A DNA stretch of 64,000 nt from the NCBI GenBank assembly GCA_023052935.1, contig CM041292.1:198950299-199014298 (forward strand). The letters are read 5' to 3'. Every line of letters begins with the position of its first letter. Position 1 is the first letter of the stretch. The position numbers were made by a program, and so were the translations under genes. Below, in pieces: positions 53,800 to 62,325 of this stretch. A model generated the notes under the pieces. The model made no database searches, was not told the origin of the DNA, and saw only the letters and a list, made by a program, of their open reading frames with translations. The DNA comes from Piezodorus guildinii. Its lineage: Eukaryota > Arthropoda > Insecta > Hemiptera > Pentatomidae.

Positions 53800-55080
53800 C
53801 TTTTTTCGAGACATGGTTATTTAGACTCAGAGTAATAAAAGTATGAATGAATGAATAAAGCCTTTATTGCAAGGATAACATTTAAATTATAATATTTACT
53901 TTTTAGTTCTAATATAATTGAAAAAAAAAATATAATGCTAAGTGAATCCTGGCCAGATGACCTGCCCATTTCCATTTAATTTTTATTATTATTTCTTTGA
54001 TGTCGCCTATCCCAGATTCCTTACGCATAGAAAGGCTTTTGATTTTATCTCTCTTCCTGTAGTGCAATATGCTTCTTAGGATAGAGTTTTGCCATACGCT
54101 TAACCTGGATTCCTCCTTCTTTATCAATGCCCATGTTTGACATCCATATGTAATTGAATATGTAAGATAATAAAATATCTGCATTTTTCCGTTTTCGTGC
54201 TTGACTAAACATACATGCACACACACACACACACACATCTTTTTTCGAGACATGGTTATTTAGACTCAGAGTAATAAAAGTAATAAACAACAATAACCAC
54301 TCACTTCAGTGTCATGACTAGATCTTCGGATGATACCATTCTTTTGATCTGAATTACTGTCCCGACGTTCCGCTTTCGCAATTCTTCTCCACCTATAGTA
54401 AACAAAAATAAATACAAATATGAATATGAGAAAAATACTTATTTTATTAGAAAAATTAATGAACACTAATTAGCATGTAGGGAAAAATTAAAGGAATAAT
54501 ACCTTAACTATAAAATATTTGTCAAAAAAACAATGTAACTAATCTACTCATAGATTAAGTAATTAGTTTAAAATATATTAATTACAAAATTTGTATACAA
54601 TGTTCCTGTTTAATGTTAAGACAAAATTCTCAAAACTATTTTTACTATCATAGCTAGAGATTGAAAGGTAATATAAATTGTTAGATGTCTTTTAACACTC
54701 TTATAGGGTAGAAAGCCTAACTAGAATAAGGTATTATACAGAATATTTTGTCTGAGAAAAGATGAGCTCAGTGGAAAACTTTAGGGGCACAGTACTTAAA
54801 ACCTGTCAGTTTAACTATAATAAATTAACTTGAATAATAAAAAAAATGACTTGGCTTTTTAACAAATAAATCCCTCAAACTTTGATAAGAACTGAACATA
54901 TTGGTCAACATCAAAGCAATAGATTGAAATTAAGATGGGAGATTTAAATACATATCTTTGAAAAATACTTACTTAGGTGTGAGGATTTCTTTGTAGTTGA
55001 GTTTCTCCAACCTTGTAGCAGAAGCCATGCTATATGGAATCACAATGTTGTCAATATCGTAGGAATTCTCCCTTTTCCTC
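44261..55080 (-). CDS. NSL1/KANSL1-like PEHE-domain protein, 3' exons (partial)
   Basis: Exons from the 5' side: 55080-54973, 54392-54305, 53248-53077, 52971-52838, 51745-51632, 48908-48804 and 44380-44261, with the stop TAA at 44263-44261. All are GT-AG and the phases agree across every junction. The translation reads [37 protein letters not shown], then [18 protein letters not shown] and [11 protein letters not shown]. Later come [18 protein letters not shown] and an acidic end ([19 protein letters not shown]). This matches the PEHE domain of KANSL1 (NSL1), a scaffold that binds the MOF/KAT8 acetyltransferase in the nuclear NSL complex. MSL1 also has a PEHE domain but fits less well. The N-terminus lies beyond the right edge. 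Introns hold a Tc1 element, SINEs, LINE relics, hammerhead loci and a Ty3/gypsy element in opposite orientation. Confidence 0.75.
45135..46022 (+). repeat. Helentron-like repeat copy 6 (full length)
   Basis: From TTTTACTTTCACTTACTATA to GTGTTGCCCGCACCAGATTT, about 888 bp. The leading hairpin ACTTTCACTTAC TATATATA GTAAGGGAAAGT is well preserved. It lies in the last intron of the NSL1-like gene. Confidence 0.75.
46855..47015 (-). mobile_element. Hammerhead-bearing element end with palindrome
   Basis: Read on the minus strand: a 38-bp perfect palindrome (46974-47011, centred in GAAGTACTTC), then a decayed hammerhead (46966-46928), then AAATAAGTACTATGTTTAAA and ACCGCACCCCTAACCATC. The last two match the segment after the 12.4 kb hammerhead, so this is the same element family. 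Confidence 0.6.
46928..46966 (-). ncRNA. Decayed hammerhead ribozyme motif
   Basis: CTGATGA (46963-46957) and the ACAA loop survive, but the GAAA box is changed to GGAC-like sequence (AGGACGTCGGC) and stem I has a mismatch. Predicted inactive. Confidence 0.5.
47035..47205 (+). repeat. GC-rich insert with poly-A tail, unassigned retroposon
   Basis: A ~150-bp GC-rich island (GAGTTCGCGCCTCGGCGCC, CCTTTAAAGGTGAGGTTCGG) in an AT-rich region ends in a run of about 14 A. It looks like a retroposed sequence, and GTGAGGTTCGGGAG is only weakly B-box-like. The family is unknown. Confidence 0.4.
47206..48803. other. AT-rich intron sequence of the NSL1-like gene
   Basis: No recognised repeat or coding region. 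A C run (CCCCCCCCTCCC at 48429-48440) and T runs (about 47803-47829) are present. Confidence 0.4.
48804..48908 (-). CDS. NSL1-like penultimate exon (with open run-on)
   Basis: Acceptor TCTCTTTTAAAG precedes GAAGAAATAACC. It encodes [20 protein letters not shown] and on to CYATPQ, exactly 35 codons in phase 0 between phase-0 neighbours, with a CAG|GTGACT donor. If the donor is skipped the frame stays open for 22 more codons to a TGA at about 48735, giving a possible short isoform. Confidence 0.7.
48940..49190. mobile_element. SINE family II fragment, rearranged
   Basis: The right part (CCTGGATAGGCAAAACTTAG to GTGACGTTAAATGGATAAA) is in plus orientation of family II. The left part holds a tRNA-like head in minus orientation (CAGTGGCTAGCATAAC on that strand). 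Head and body therefore point in opposite directions, implying an inversion or two separate insertions. Confidence 0.5.
49475..49510 (+). ncRNA. Decayed hammerhead ribozyme motif
   Basis: AAATGATGGATCACAC...GAGTCGAAACATCGGC aligns with the 51.3 kb copy: the GAAAC box, the GATC/GAGTC-like stem II and the GGC return are kept, but the CTGA part of the core is altered. Predicted inactive. Confidence 0.45.
49610..51081 (-). mobile_element. Tc1-like DNA transposon (decayed)
   Basis: The element spans 49612-51079 (1468 bp). TIRs are CAGTACTCCACAAAAAAAC at the left and, inverted at the right, CACTGCTCCACAAAAAAAG, with TA on both sides (49610-49611 and 51080-51081). The minus strand holds transposase pieces in several frames. 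Confidence 0.82.
49855..50920 (-). pseudogene. Tc1-like transposase, frameshifted
   Basis: In order on the minus strand: an N-terminal helix-turn-helix ([20 protein letters not shown]), a second one ([30 protein letters not shown]), the first catalytic Asp region ([19 protein letters not shown]), then [20 protein letters not shown] with the Glu kept, and [20 protein letters not shown]. The second Asp motif (normally HDNARPH) is degraded, and stops and shifts separate the blocks. Inactive. Confidence 0.8.
51244..51407 (+). mobile_element. Compact hammerhead fold-back unit
   Basis: Two nested inverted repeats: outer arms 51244-51269 and 51381-51407 (one mismatch and one indel), inner arms 51270-51292 and 51300-51322 (23 bp, perfect, 7-nt loop). 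The right side carries a hammerhead at 51328-51367. The left side, read in reverse, is the same sequence with the hammerhead segment (51323-51380) missing. Confidence 0.65.
51328..51367 (+). ncRNA. Type I hammerhead ribozyme motif
   Basis: GCC (51328-51330), CTGATGA (51331-51337), an unpaired T, perfect 5-bp stem II GGCTC (51339-51343) and GAGCC (51352-51356) with a loop beginning ACAA, GAAA (51357-51360), C, GTT, GGC (51365-51367). Predicted cleavage between T51364 and G51365. It has the strongest stem II of the set. Confidence 0.83.
52138..52437 (+). mobile_element. tRNA-derived SINE family I, copy 5 (full length)
   Basis: Head GCCGTGGTCTAGTGGATAGA, B box GGGTTCGAATCCC, full body, then a T-run tail (52425-52437). 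A short flanking repeat TAAGTCT may be the target duplication. It lies in an intron of the NSL1-like gene. Confidence 0.88.
53365..53838 (-). repeat. Helentron-like repeat copy 7 (degenerate, 3' part)
   Basis: Family landmarks in reverse: CACAACTTCTACTTACATCA, TATCACTCTCCATTACATTT, GATTTCCAACAGTATATTAC, AAATATCGGCATTT and a CA microsatellite (53765-53798). The last ~120 bp are duplicated at 54165-54284. Confidence 0.6.
53717..54284. repeat. Direct duplication flanking a LINE relic
   Basis: 53717-53839 and 54165-54284 are near-identical direct repeats (GATAATAAAATAT, GCATTTTTCCGTTTTCGTGC, a CA run, then TCTTTTTTCGAGACATGGTT and CTCAGAGTAATAAAAGTA). They bracket the LINE piece at 53930-54164. 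Confidence 0.75.
53930..54164 (-). pseudogene. LINE post-RT relic
   Basis: Minus-strand [20 protein letters not shown], then [13 protein letters not shown] and [11 protein letters not shown]: the conserved GCqtW...GHlaR segment following the RT in many LINEs. Confidence 0.65.
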
Positions 55081-55620
55081 CTGCAAAAACAAAATAAACA
55101 TCCGTTAATAATTTTATTCTACAACAAATAGTATTTTAAAAATGAAAATAAATATTTAAGACATCAGGACTGATGTGCACAACACTTACAACCCTATAAT
55201 AATTTTAAATAAATAATTAATATAATAATTTAATAAAAATGTAATAAGTTCTTTTAAGCCTCATTATTTTAGACACTATTTTTATCTTTTAGTGCATGAA
55301 AAACATACTACATTTACAGAAAATATACATGGGATTATGTAACTGCTGCTGGTTTTATAAAAATTTCCTTACTGCCGATGATTTTCATTTTTACAACAAA
55401 AATGTGTTCCTCCGACAACTAACCTCCAAAAGAGGATAAAACGTAGAACATTAACAGTGGTATTACTCAGGTATCATTTTGAATGCTTTCGAAAGAAAAA
55501 AATAAAATAAATAAACTCAGCTTTTAATATTACCAAAGAAAAATACTGAAGTTATAGATTTTCATGGAAGAGTTGCTAAGATTTGAAAGAGTACTTAATA
55601 TTATTACTTTCACTTACTAT

Positions 55621-56305
55621 TGTAATATACCCACTATAGAAGGAATTTTTTATTGTTAGAAATATTTTTATTTTATTTTGACAGGCTAACAATCTTATAA
55701 TTAATATTGTGTTATGCAGGCTAACAATCATGTTTAGGTATTGACAGCTTTAATTGTATGTTTATGGTCACTATTTTGGAAGCTTATTACAAATATGTAG
55801 ACTCCATTTTGGATACTAACCAAAACCACTGCCAGATCTATCTTCTAGTCTTAATTAATGAAATTCACATATTCCACAAGCCAGTTTTTAATATCCACTA
55901 TAATAGAAGAATCAATTATTTAAAAAGAAGATCCAGAATCAAAAATAAAACATTTGTTAAAGAAGAAACTTAATTTTGTTGGCTAGAGGTGAAGAGGGAA
56001 AAGGAAAACCCCGGAGAAAACCCAGAGAAACCAGGTAGAGAGAAAAGGTAGATCTGTTTTGACTGTGAAAGTGTGAGGACCTCCAGGAGTTAGAGCTGCT
56101 GTCAGAAGAATAGAAGTTAATATCAACATTGTTAGCCTGTTCATTACTTATTTATTTTGTAAGTTATAATTATAAGTTAATTATAAAAATTGTGCCTGAT
56201 TGTTATGAACCCAGACCTGAGAAAATAAAGTTTAGATTATTAAATATTGTGTAAATTAATTGTTTCCTTAAGAAATATTTGTTTTTTAAAAATAAGCATA
56301 TTATA
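55621..56305 (+). repeat. 5' LTR
   Basis: 685 bp, beginning TGTAATATACCC and ending GCATATTATA. The termini TGTAATA/TATTATA are imperfect inverted repeats and the 3' end is TA rather than CA. AATAAA at about 56225 can serve as poly(A) signal. A 71-codon open stretch inside both LTRs shows no recognisable motif. Confidence 0.93.
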
Positions 56306-56310
56306 TAATT

Positions 56311-56328
56311 TGGCACCCAACTAGGTGT
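56311..56328 (+). other. Primer-binding site
   Basis: TGGCACCCAACTAGGTGT begins five bases after the LTR; TGG complements the CCA end of a tRNA. The exact tRNA species was not determined. Confidence 0.65.
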
Positions 56329-56408
56329 GGCTTAATTTGTTAAAAATTAAGACACAGCAATCAGAGCACAAATCTTTACTTAAAAGTTTTTATTATTTAG
56401 ACAATAAT

Positions 56409-57821
56409 ATGGATAACCAGATAAATCTGTCTGACAGTGTAGACCCCAAGGATGTCATTCTGGGGAAATGTGATAGGGACGTAGTTTTAAAAGACAATCA
56501 AGAAGAGACGGTTGTCCGTCGTTTACAAGTAGAAAGTAGTTCGGATTATGTATCTAATGCAGAAATATTAAAACAAATGATGACTATGTTCACAAAAATG
56601 GACAAAAAATTGGAGGACTATAATGAAAAGTTTTCAAGAGCTTTCTTTGATTTAAAAATAGAACTCGAATCAAAAATAGAATCAGTAGAAAAAAATATAA
56701 ATTTAAAATCAGTTGAACAAAATTCGGTGATGTCTGAAAAAATTAAACAATGTGACAATAAAAGTATTGAATTATCAAATAAAATTGAAAATTTTTGCTC
56801 TGAATATAACAAAACAAAAGAGCGATTAGAATTGTTAGAATCTAAACACTATCAAGTAGTAAGGGAATTGAAGGAAAAATTGGTAGAGACCCGTAATACT
56901 AGGCTTTATGAACATAACATTGATGGAGCAATAATAAATACTCGACTTCTTGATAAATTAAAATTTAGAGACAATATTCAAGATGACCCATACCAATTTA
57001 TCACAAAATTAAAATCCCTAATTAAATCATTTATGTCTTGGGAAGAAGTAAACAATTTAATAAAATCATGTTGCTCAGAAGCAGCATATTGTTGGCACTT
57101 ATTAAATGAAAATAAATTTAAAAACTTTGAGGAATATGAGACAGAATTCATTTTAAATTTTGGATCAAATTCGTATAAGGCATATTTATTAGGAATTTTA
57201 AATGGAAAATATAATAATGATTTTAAAATGAGCCCAGCCGAATACCTTACACACTATTCCACAAGAATGGTTACGGCCAATGTAATAGATGAAAATACCT
57301 TATGTAGCCTATTTATAAGACATTTTGGGGAGAAAATATATGACATTTGTATAAATAGAAGGGTGGATACAATTTCAGAATTATTTAATGTTTTGAACAT
57401 GGTTCCAGAACAAAATATTATTGATGATCTGAGAAATTCTAAAAAAGAAAAAATTTTTTATCATCAAGATCAAACTAGTATAGGACGAAATGATAAACAT
57501 CAAAATCCTGTAGGTAGTGATTCCCCAAAAAATTTTCGTAGAACAGAATATAGGAATTACTATAGAGGACGGAATTACAATACTAATTTTCGTGGACAGA
57601 CTTATGATTCAAGACGAGGTTGGAACCCTAGGTCCCACAATAATTCAAATAGTCAAATAAATAGAAGTAATGAATATGCTGTAAGGAACACTATGGTACA
57701 AGAAAGTCCTAGAAGTGAATGTATTCAGTCCTTGAATAATGGGCCCACTTTTGGTGAACCACTCCTTGTTCCAAATGACATAAGGTCACCACCACAAAAT
57801 TCTAACAACAACCAATCATGA
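56409..57821 (+). CDS. gag: Gag of the Ty3/gypsy element
   Basis: Starting from ATG 56409 the product is 470 residues; the frame is open upstream to 56325 without a better Met. Residues about 60-160 are charged and coiled-coil-like (MDKKLEDYNEKF, IKQCDNKSIELSNKIENFCS). The middle resembles a capsid region (FITKLKSLIKSF, CWHLLNE). The tail is basic and Arg/Gly/Asn-rich (YYRGRNYNTNFRGQTYDSRR) in place of a CCHC zinc knuckle, which I could not find. It ends at UGA 57819-57821 in the same frame as pol. Confidence 0.85.
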   Translation: MDNQINLSDSVDPKDVILGKCDRDVVLKDNQEETVVRRLQVESSSDYVSNAEILKQMMTMFTKMDKKLEDYNEKFSRAFFDLKIELESKIESVEKNINLKSVEQNSVMSEKIKQCDNKSIELSNKIENFCSEYNKTKERLELLESKHYQVVRELKEKLVETRNTRLYEHNIDGAIINTRLLDKLKFRDNIQDDPYQFITKLKSLIKSFMSWEEVNNLIKSCCSEAAYCWHLLNENKFKNFEEYETEFILNFGSNSYKAYLLGILNGKYNNDFKMSPAEYLTHYSTRMVTANVIDENTLCSLFIRHFGEKIYDICINRRVDTISELFNVLNMVPEQNIIDDLRNSKKEKIFYHQDQTSIGRNDKHQNPVGSDSPKNFRRTEYRNYYRGRNYNTNFRGQTYDSRRGWNPRSHNNSNSQINRSNEYAVRNTMVQESPRSECIQSLNNGPTFGEPLLVPNDIRSPPQNSNNNQS

Positions 57822-60800
57822 AATGAAAATGCTCTTTTTACTTGTGAGAATTATTTGTTAAACAACCTATTCGAAGAAAATATATTCCTTGAAGAAAACC
57901 AACCCTTTAGAAAAATTCGGTTTCCATCTCCACAAATAACAGCTAATTTTGGAAATTTAAGTGTTAGTTTACTCATTGATTGTGGAGCTGAAGTTTCAAT
58001 TTTAAAAAAATCATTTTTTGATAAATTTAAAGCTTGTGTTAAATTCAAAACCTTACCCATTAGTAAGACTAATATTATCTCCGTAACAGGTAAAAAGAGT
58101 GCTTGCATAAATAAACAAATTTTTGTACCAATTAAAATTGGGGAATATTATTATGATGCAAATTTTCTCATAGCTCATGATATTGCCCAGGAATGTATTA
58201 TAGGTGTAGATTTTCTTATTAGCTACTCAGCTGTACTGAATTTTGAAAGTAATTTTATCAGTTTAAAAAATGCGGATGGTCACATATCAGTTATTAACTT
58301 TATCAATTTTGTGGATAAACCATTAAAATATTCCATTTTGGAAAGTAAAGATAATAACCCAATGAAAGGCTATATAAAACATCCCCAATATTTCAGTTCT
58401 AATAATAATGTTAACATTAATTCTGTAACAAGGGATTTCAATGTTAATGATGATGAAAAAATAAAGAATAACATTTGTAAAATATGTGAGGAATCAAAAC
58501 ATTTATTAACATACGAACAATTAACTGATTTTAAGAATATTTTATGGGATAACAAAGTTATTTTTCAAGATAAACCAGGTCTTATTAAAAATTATCAACA
58601 CATTCTAGAAGTCACTGATAGTAGACCATACAAACAATTTCAGTACAAATTAAACCCTAAATTAATTGAATTGGCTAAAATAGAAATTGAAAAAATGATA
58701 AAAGATGACATTATTGAAGTATCTCATTCTCCTTATATTAATCCCATAATTTTGGTTGAAAAGAAGAACACAGATCCTAATTCAGACGATGTGATAGATT
58801 CAAAGGTCCGCGTTTGCCTCGATGGACGGTTTTTAAATAAGCGCCTTGTCCCTCTTTATGATTCTCCCCCTTGTATCGATAACATTCTTTTTCAGTGTGC
58901 CAATGCTAAATATCTTGCAACTTTAGATCTTAAAAGTAGTTTTTGGCAAGTGGGCCTAGAGGAATCTAGCCGGCCATACACAGGTTTCCAGTTTCTAAAT
59001 GAGACTTTCCATTATAAGCGCGTTCCTTTTGGATTATCAGTTAGTCTAGGTGCAATGATTAAAGCCTTAAAAAAGGTTATACCAAATTATTTATTTAATA
59101 ACATAAAAGTTTATGTAGATGATATCTTAATTCACGGAGAAACAATAGATGAATTTTTAAACACTTTAAAGGATTTATTTGGTGTTTTTCAGGAAAATGG
59201 GTTGACATTAAATTTGGATAAATGCAATTTTTTTAGAAAATCTGTTAAGTTTTTGGGTTATGTTTTGACGGATAATGGTATAGAGAAGGATCCTAGCAAG
59301 GTTGAAGACATTAAATCTTTTAAGGTCCCTAGCAATGTTAAAGAATTACAAAGTTTTTTAGGATTAATAAATTTTTATAACAAATTCTGCCCAGGGTATG
59401 CAGATATCACAAAATCCTTGTATAAATTAACTTCAATTAAATCCAATTTCAAATGGAAAGATGAACACCAACAGGCTTTTGAAAACATAAAAGACACTAT
59501 GATACATGATATCACTTTACAATACCCTGATTTCAGAAAAATGTTTTATGTGGATACAGACAGTTCAGATTTTGCTTCTGGGGGTGTTTTGTACCAATTA
59601 GATGAACAGGGTTATAGGAAAATTATATCTTTTTGTAGCAGAACCTTTAAAGGGGCCGAGTTAAACTACCATTCTACTGAAAAAGAACTATTAGGAGTTA
59701 TTCATTGCATTCAAAAATTTTATAACATCATCGCTGGATATCAAATTACAGTTAGAACTGATAACAAAGCCATCACTTTTTTGCATACTTGTAAGAATCC
59801 ACCTGGTCGTTTAATCCGTTGGATTAACTATTTGGGTCCTTTAAACATTACTTATGAACATATACCGGGAGTTCAAAATAAAATAGCTGATTTTCTAAGT
59901 AGACACCCAGTTGATGAACCAGAACAGAAAGGTACTGATTTTCAAGTCAACGCTCTAAATGAGACAACATTTTTTCAAGATTTAATTAAAAATCAAAAGA
60001 ACGATCCTGAGCTGATTAATAAAATGGAAAATGAACCAAACAATTTTAGAATTTTAGATGGTTTTATTTGCAAACGTCTAGGGGATAGATTCTTAATTTA
60101 TTTAAATAAAAAATGGATGAATGAATTGATTAGATTAGTACATGAGAAATTTTCTCATTCGGGAGTTAATAAATGTTTATCAATAATTAGAGAAAGGTTT
60201 AATAGTCACAAAGTGAGAAAATTAATTGCAAATGTTCTAAAATCATGCAAAGTTTGCCAGTTCAATAAAATTGGTCCCTACTCTGTTGCTCCATACCAAA
60301 GCATTCAAGTGGGGGGAAAATTAGATTTAGTATCAATAGATTATTTGGGTCCATTCATTAGCTCAAATGGTAATAAATATATTTTTGTGGTTATTGATAA
60401 CTTCACCAAATTTGTTAAATTATATCCTACCAGAAAAGCTAATTTTTTCGGTGCTAGGAAATCTATGATTGAATATATTGAAGAAGTTGGTACTCCCACA
60501 AAATGTTTAAGCGATAATGCTACCTGCTTTACCACTGAGAGGTGGAAGAATTTCCTGTTTAGTTTGAATATTACACGCATTTTTAGTTCCATTAGACATC
60601 CCATCGGTAATATCTCAGAAAGAACTAATAGGGATGTGTTGCAATATTTACGACTCCTGCTTGACGGAAAACAAAACAAATGGAGTAATAAATTATTCCA
60701 GATAGAGCAAACTATGAACACTACATACCATACCACCACTGGTGTAACACCTATACAGGGTATGTTTGGGATAAAGCCACTACGTTTTTGGAATTCATAC

Positions 60801-61127
60801 ATCGGGGATGAACCAGGGGTTTTAAATTTAAACGCTGACCAGATACAGGAATTGATCAAAAATAAAATCCAAAAGTTTGGGGAGAAAAATAAGTTGAAAT
60901 ACAATCAAAACAAAAAATTTACCTATTTTAAAGTTGGAGATAAGGTACTGCTAAAGGCATTGAGGGTACCCATACCAGGAGTTGTAAATGCCAAGCTCCT
61001 ACCCCTTTTTGAAGGGCCCTATGAAGTTGTAAATAAATTAGGTAAACACTCGTTTTTAATAGCTGGTCCAAATGGAAATAAAAGGGGTCTTTTTCACACC
61101 AGCCTTCTTAAGCCTTACCATGAATAA
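57822..61127 (+). CDS. pol: Pol of the Ty3/gypsy element (PR-RT-RH-IN)
   Basis: This is open from the codon after the gag stop to TAA 61125-61127, about 1101 codons, with no early ATG, so it is probably made as a Gag-Pol fusion. Domains in order: aspartic protease (LLIDCGAEVS, ~residue 50), RT (CLDGRFLNKRL, LDLKSSFWQVGLE, catalytic YVDDILIHG at ~430), RNase H (YVDTDSSDFASGG, STEKELLG, RTDNKA), integrase zinc finger (H-x4-H...CKVC), and integrase core with DD35E (IDYLGP, SDNAT, ISERTN). A GPY/F module follows (LFEGPYEVV, then LFHTSLLKPY). All catalytic residues are present. Starting the ORF at TTG 57855 would be arbitrary. Confidence 0.92.
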   Translation, partial: NENALFTCENYLLNNLFEENIFLEENQPFRKIRFPSPQITANFGNLSVSLLIDCGAEVSILKKSFFDKFKACVKFKTLPISKTNIISVTGKKSACINKQIFVPIKIGEYYYDANFLIAHDIAQECIIGVDFLISYSAVLNFESNFISLKNADGHISVINFINFVDKPLKYSILESKDNNPMKGYIKHPQYFSSNNNVNINSVTRDFNVNDDEKIKNNICKICEESKHLLTYEQLTDFKNILWDNKVIFQDKPGLIKNYQHILEVTDSRPYKQFQYKLNPKLIELAKIEIEKMIKDDIIEVSHSPYINPIILVEKKNTDPNSDDVIDSKVRVCLDGRFLNKRLVPLYDSPPCIDNILFQCANAKYLATLDLKSSFWQVGLEESSRPYTGFQFLNETFHYKRVPFGLSVSLGAMIKALKKVIPNYLFNNIKVYVDDILIHGETIDEFLNTLKDLFGVFQENGLTLNLDKCNFFRKSVKFLGYVLTDNGIEKDPSKVEDIKSFKVPSNVKELQSFLGLINFYNKFCPGYADITKSLYKLTSIKSNFKWKDEHQQAFENIKDTMIHDITLQYPDFRKMFYVDTDSSDFASGGVLYQLDEQGYRKIISFCSRTFKGAELNYHSTEKELLGVIHCIQKFYNIIAGYQITVRTDNKAITFLHTCKNPPGRLIRWINYLGPLNITYEHIPGVQNKIADFLSRHPVDEPEQKGTDFQVNALNETTFFQDLIKNQKNDPELINKMENEPNNFRILDGFICKRLGDRFLIYLNKKWMNELIRLVHEKFSHSGVNKCLSIIRERFNSHKVRKLIANVLKSCKVCQFNKIGPYSVAPYQSIQVGGKLDLVSIDYLGPFISSNGNKYIFVVIDNFTKFVKLYPTRKANFFGARKSMIEYIEEVGTPTKCLSDNATCFTTERWKNFLFSLNITRIFSSIRHPIGNISERTNRDVLQYLRLLLDGKQNKWSNKLFQIEQTMNTTYHTTTGVTPIQGMFGIKPLRFWNSYIGDEPGVLNLNADQIQELIKNKIQKFGEKNKLKYNQNKKFTYFKVGDKVLLKALRVPIPGVVNAKLLPLFEGPYEVVNKLGKHSFLIAGPNGNKRGLFHTSLLKPYHE

Positions 61128-61625
61128 ATTCGTGTGGATTGATTGTTTATATTAATATTCCATGTTTTTTTTTTTTTTAAATTTTGCTCTCTATTCTTTC
61201 TAAAACATTACATAACCATATATCATTGGGGTCTACACAAAAGTTAGTATATAGATTGTTGATAATTTCCTTCTAGATTAATATTTTTATGGACCTTGAT
61301 GTAATTGTTAAGAATTTAAATACAACAATGTTATACATTTATGTATATAGTTTATGTTTTAGGTTTAACTAGTAAAATGCTGTTAATTGTATATAGTGTT
61401 GGAGTAATTGTTTCTATGTAAATAGCTTTAGGATTTATATTTTTATAATATATGTAATATGAATTTAATTTTAGATATAAAATAAATGTACAAATATTGT
61501 ATATTAATTATTTATGTTAAATGTGTTAAAAAGTATTTTAGAATTGTGACTCCTTAAGTTTGAATGAAATTGAAAAAAAAAAAAAATATATATATATAAA
61601 TATATATATATATTTTTTTTTACTT

Positions 61626-61640
61626 AGGAGTGGGGAGAAA
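61626..61640 (+). other. Polypurine tract
   Basis: AGGAGTGGGGAGAAA lies directly before the 3' LTR, the expected plus-strand primer site. Confidence 0.75.
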
Positions 61641-62325
61641 TGTAATATACCCACTATAGAAGGAATTTTTTATTGTTAGAAATATTTTTATTTTATTTTG
61701 ACAGGCTAACAATCTTATAATTAATATTGTGTTATGCAGGCTAACAATCATGTTTAGGTATTGACAGCTTTAATTGTATGTTTATGGTCACTATTTTGGA
61801 AGCTTATTACAAATATGTAGACTCCATTTTGGATACTAACCAAAACCACTGCCAGATCTATCTTCTAGTCTTAATTAATGAAATTCACATATTCCACAAG
61901 CCAGTTTTTAATATCCACTATAATAGAAGAATCAATTATTTAAAAAGAAGATCCAGAATCAAAAATAAAACATTTGTTAAAGAAGAAACTTAATTTTGTT
62001 GGCTAGAGGTGAAGAGGGAAAAGGAAAACCCCGGAGAAAACCCAGAGAAACCAGGTAGAGAGAAAAGGTAGATCTGTTTTGACTGTGAAAGTGTGAGGAC
62101 CTCCAGGAGTTAGAGCTGCTGTCAGAAGAATAGAAGTTAATATCAACATTGTTAGCCTGTTCATTACTTATTTATTTTGTAAGTTATAATTATAAGTTAA
62201 TTATAAAAATTGTGCCTGATTGTTATGAACCCAGACCTGAGAAAATAAAGTTTAGATTATTAAATATTGTGTAAATTAATTGTTTCCTTAAGAAATATTT
62301 GTTTTTTAAAAATAAGCATATTATA
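61641..62325 (+). repeat. 3' LTR
   Basis: 685 bp; line-by-line comparison with the 5' LTR showed no difference. Confidence 0.93.

Noticed and set aside
55758..55973. 71-codon ORF in the 5' LTR (and its twin at 61778-61993)
   Set aside because: Present because the LTRs match; no domain, and LTRs normally do not encode protein.
57855..57857. TTG as the real start of pol
   Set aside because: The frame is open back to the gag stop and no initiation context is seen; a Gag-Pol fusion is more likely.
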